Source: Pseudomonadota bacterium (GTDB lineage: Bacteria > Pseudomonadota > Gammaproteobacteria > Burkholderiales > Burkholderiaceae_B). Taken from it: a DNA stretch of 5,507 nt. Made by a program: the position numbers and the translations under genes. The stretch covers positions 1 through 5,507 of the forward strand of contig JAEYVD010000356.1 in the NCBI GenBank assembly GCA_023432075.1, given 5' to 3'. Shown here in pieces: positions 5,461 through 5,507 of this stretch; position 1 is the first letter of the stretch, and every line of letters begins with the position of its first letter. The notes below the pieces were generated by a model. The model ran no database searches. It saw nothing but the letters and a program-made list of their open reading frames with translations, and had not been told where the DNA came from.

Positions 5461-5507
5461 GCGTCTTCCCGTTCAAGCAGGTGGGCGTAGATGTCGTCCA
5501 GCCCGGG
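5457..5507 (-). CDS. nosF: NosF, ATPase of the NosDFY ABC complex (3' end only)
   Basis: Only the last sixteen codons and the TGA stop are inside the window; the gene continues beyond the right edge. The encoded tail is PGLDDIYAHLLEREDA. A P-x-L-D/E-D-I-Y segment near the C-terminus is typical of ABC-2-type ATPases, including NosF. The stop overlaps the nosY start by the four bases ATGA. No nucleotide-binding motif can be seen here. The assignment rests on the reading frame, the tail and the conserved order nosF-nosY-nosL. Confidence 0.8.
   Translation of the reverse strand, partial: PGLDDIYAHLLEREDA

Overview
The window is a GC-rich chromosomal segment of about 5.5 kb, very probably from a betaproteobacterium of the order Burkholderiales. 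The best fit is the Alcaligenaceae (Achromobacter/Bordetella group). The reasons are an orphan Bug-type solute-binding protein gene, which is expanded in that family, the coding style, and a nitrous-oxide reductase accessory cluster next to housekeeping genes. The genus is inferred; the window has no rRNA or other decisive marker.

Layout from left to right. Positions 1-199 form a regulatory region that may include the 5' end of a divergent minus-strand gene. It holds a candidate sigma-70 promoter bracketed by two 15-bp copies of the palindrome GTCCRT-N3-RTGGAC. At 200-1189 (+) lies a Bug/TctC-type periplasmic solute-binding protein. It is followed by two hairpins in series, the second ending in a T-run and sitting between convergent genes. 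At 1309-2085 (-) is trmJ, a tRNA 2'-O-methyltransferase. At 2215-3000 (+) is suhB, of the inositol-monophosphatase family. These two are divergent, as they are in E. coli. A strong shared terminator (3018-3047) then separates suhB from the minus-strand tail of a nos cluster, read from right to left: the last codons of nosF (5457-5507), nosY (4630-5460), nosL (4124-4633) and a nosX/apbE-type flavin transferase (3062-4060).

The nos genes work together in maturing periplasmic N2O reductase (NosZ). NosF and NosY are the ATPase and permease of the NosDFY ABC complex. NosL is a lipoprotein that carries Cu(I). NosX attaches FMN covalently to the electron-transfer protein NosR. nosF-nosY and nosY-nosL are joined by 4-base ATGA overlaps, so translation is probably coupled. 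The catalytic gene nosZ, nosR, nosD and the operon promoter are outside the window.

No mobile element, CRISPR array, tRNA or rRNA gene is visible, and I see no wholly new multi-gene system. The two most interesting signals are regulatory. One is the pair of matching palindromes about seven helical turns apart at the Bug gene promoter. The other is a probable split ribosome-binding site at trmJ, where a hairpin would bring a distant AGGAA close to the start codon.
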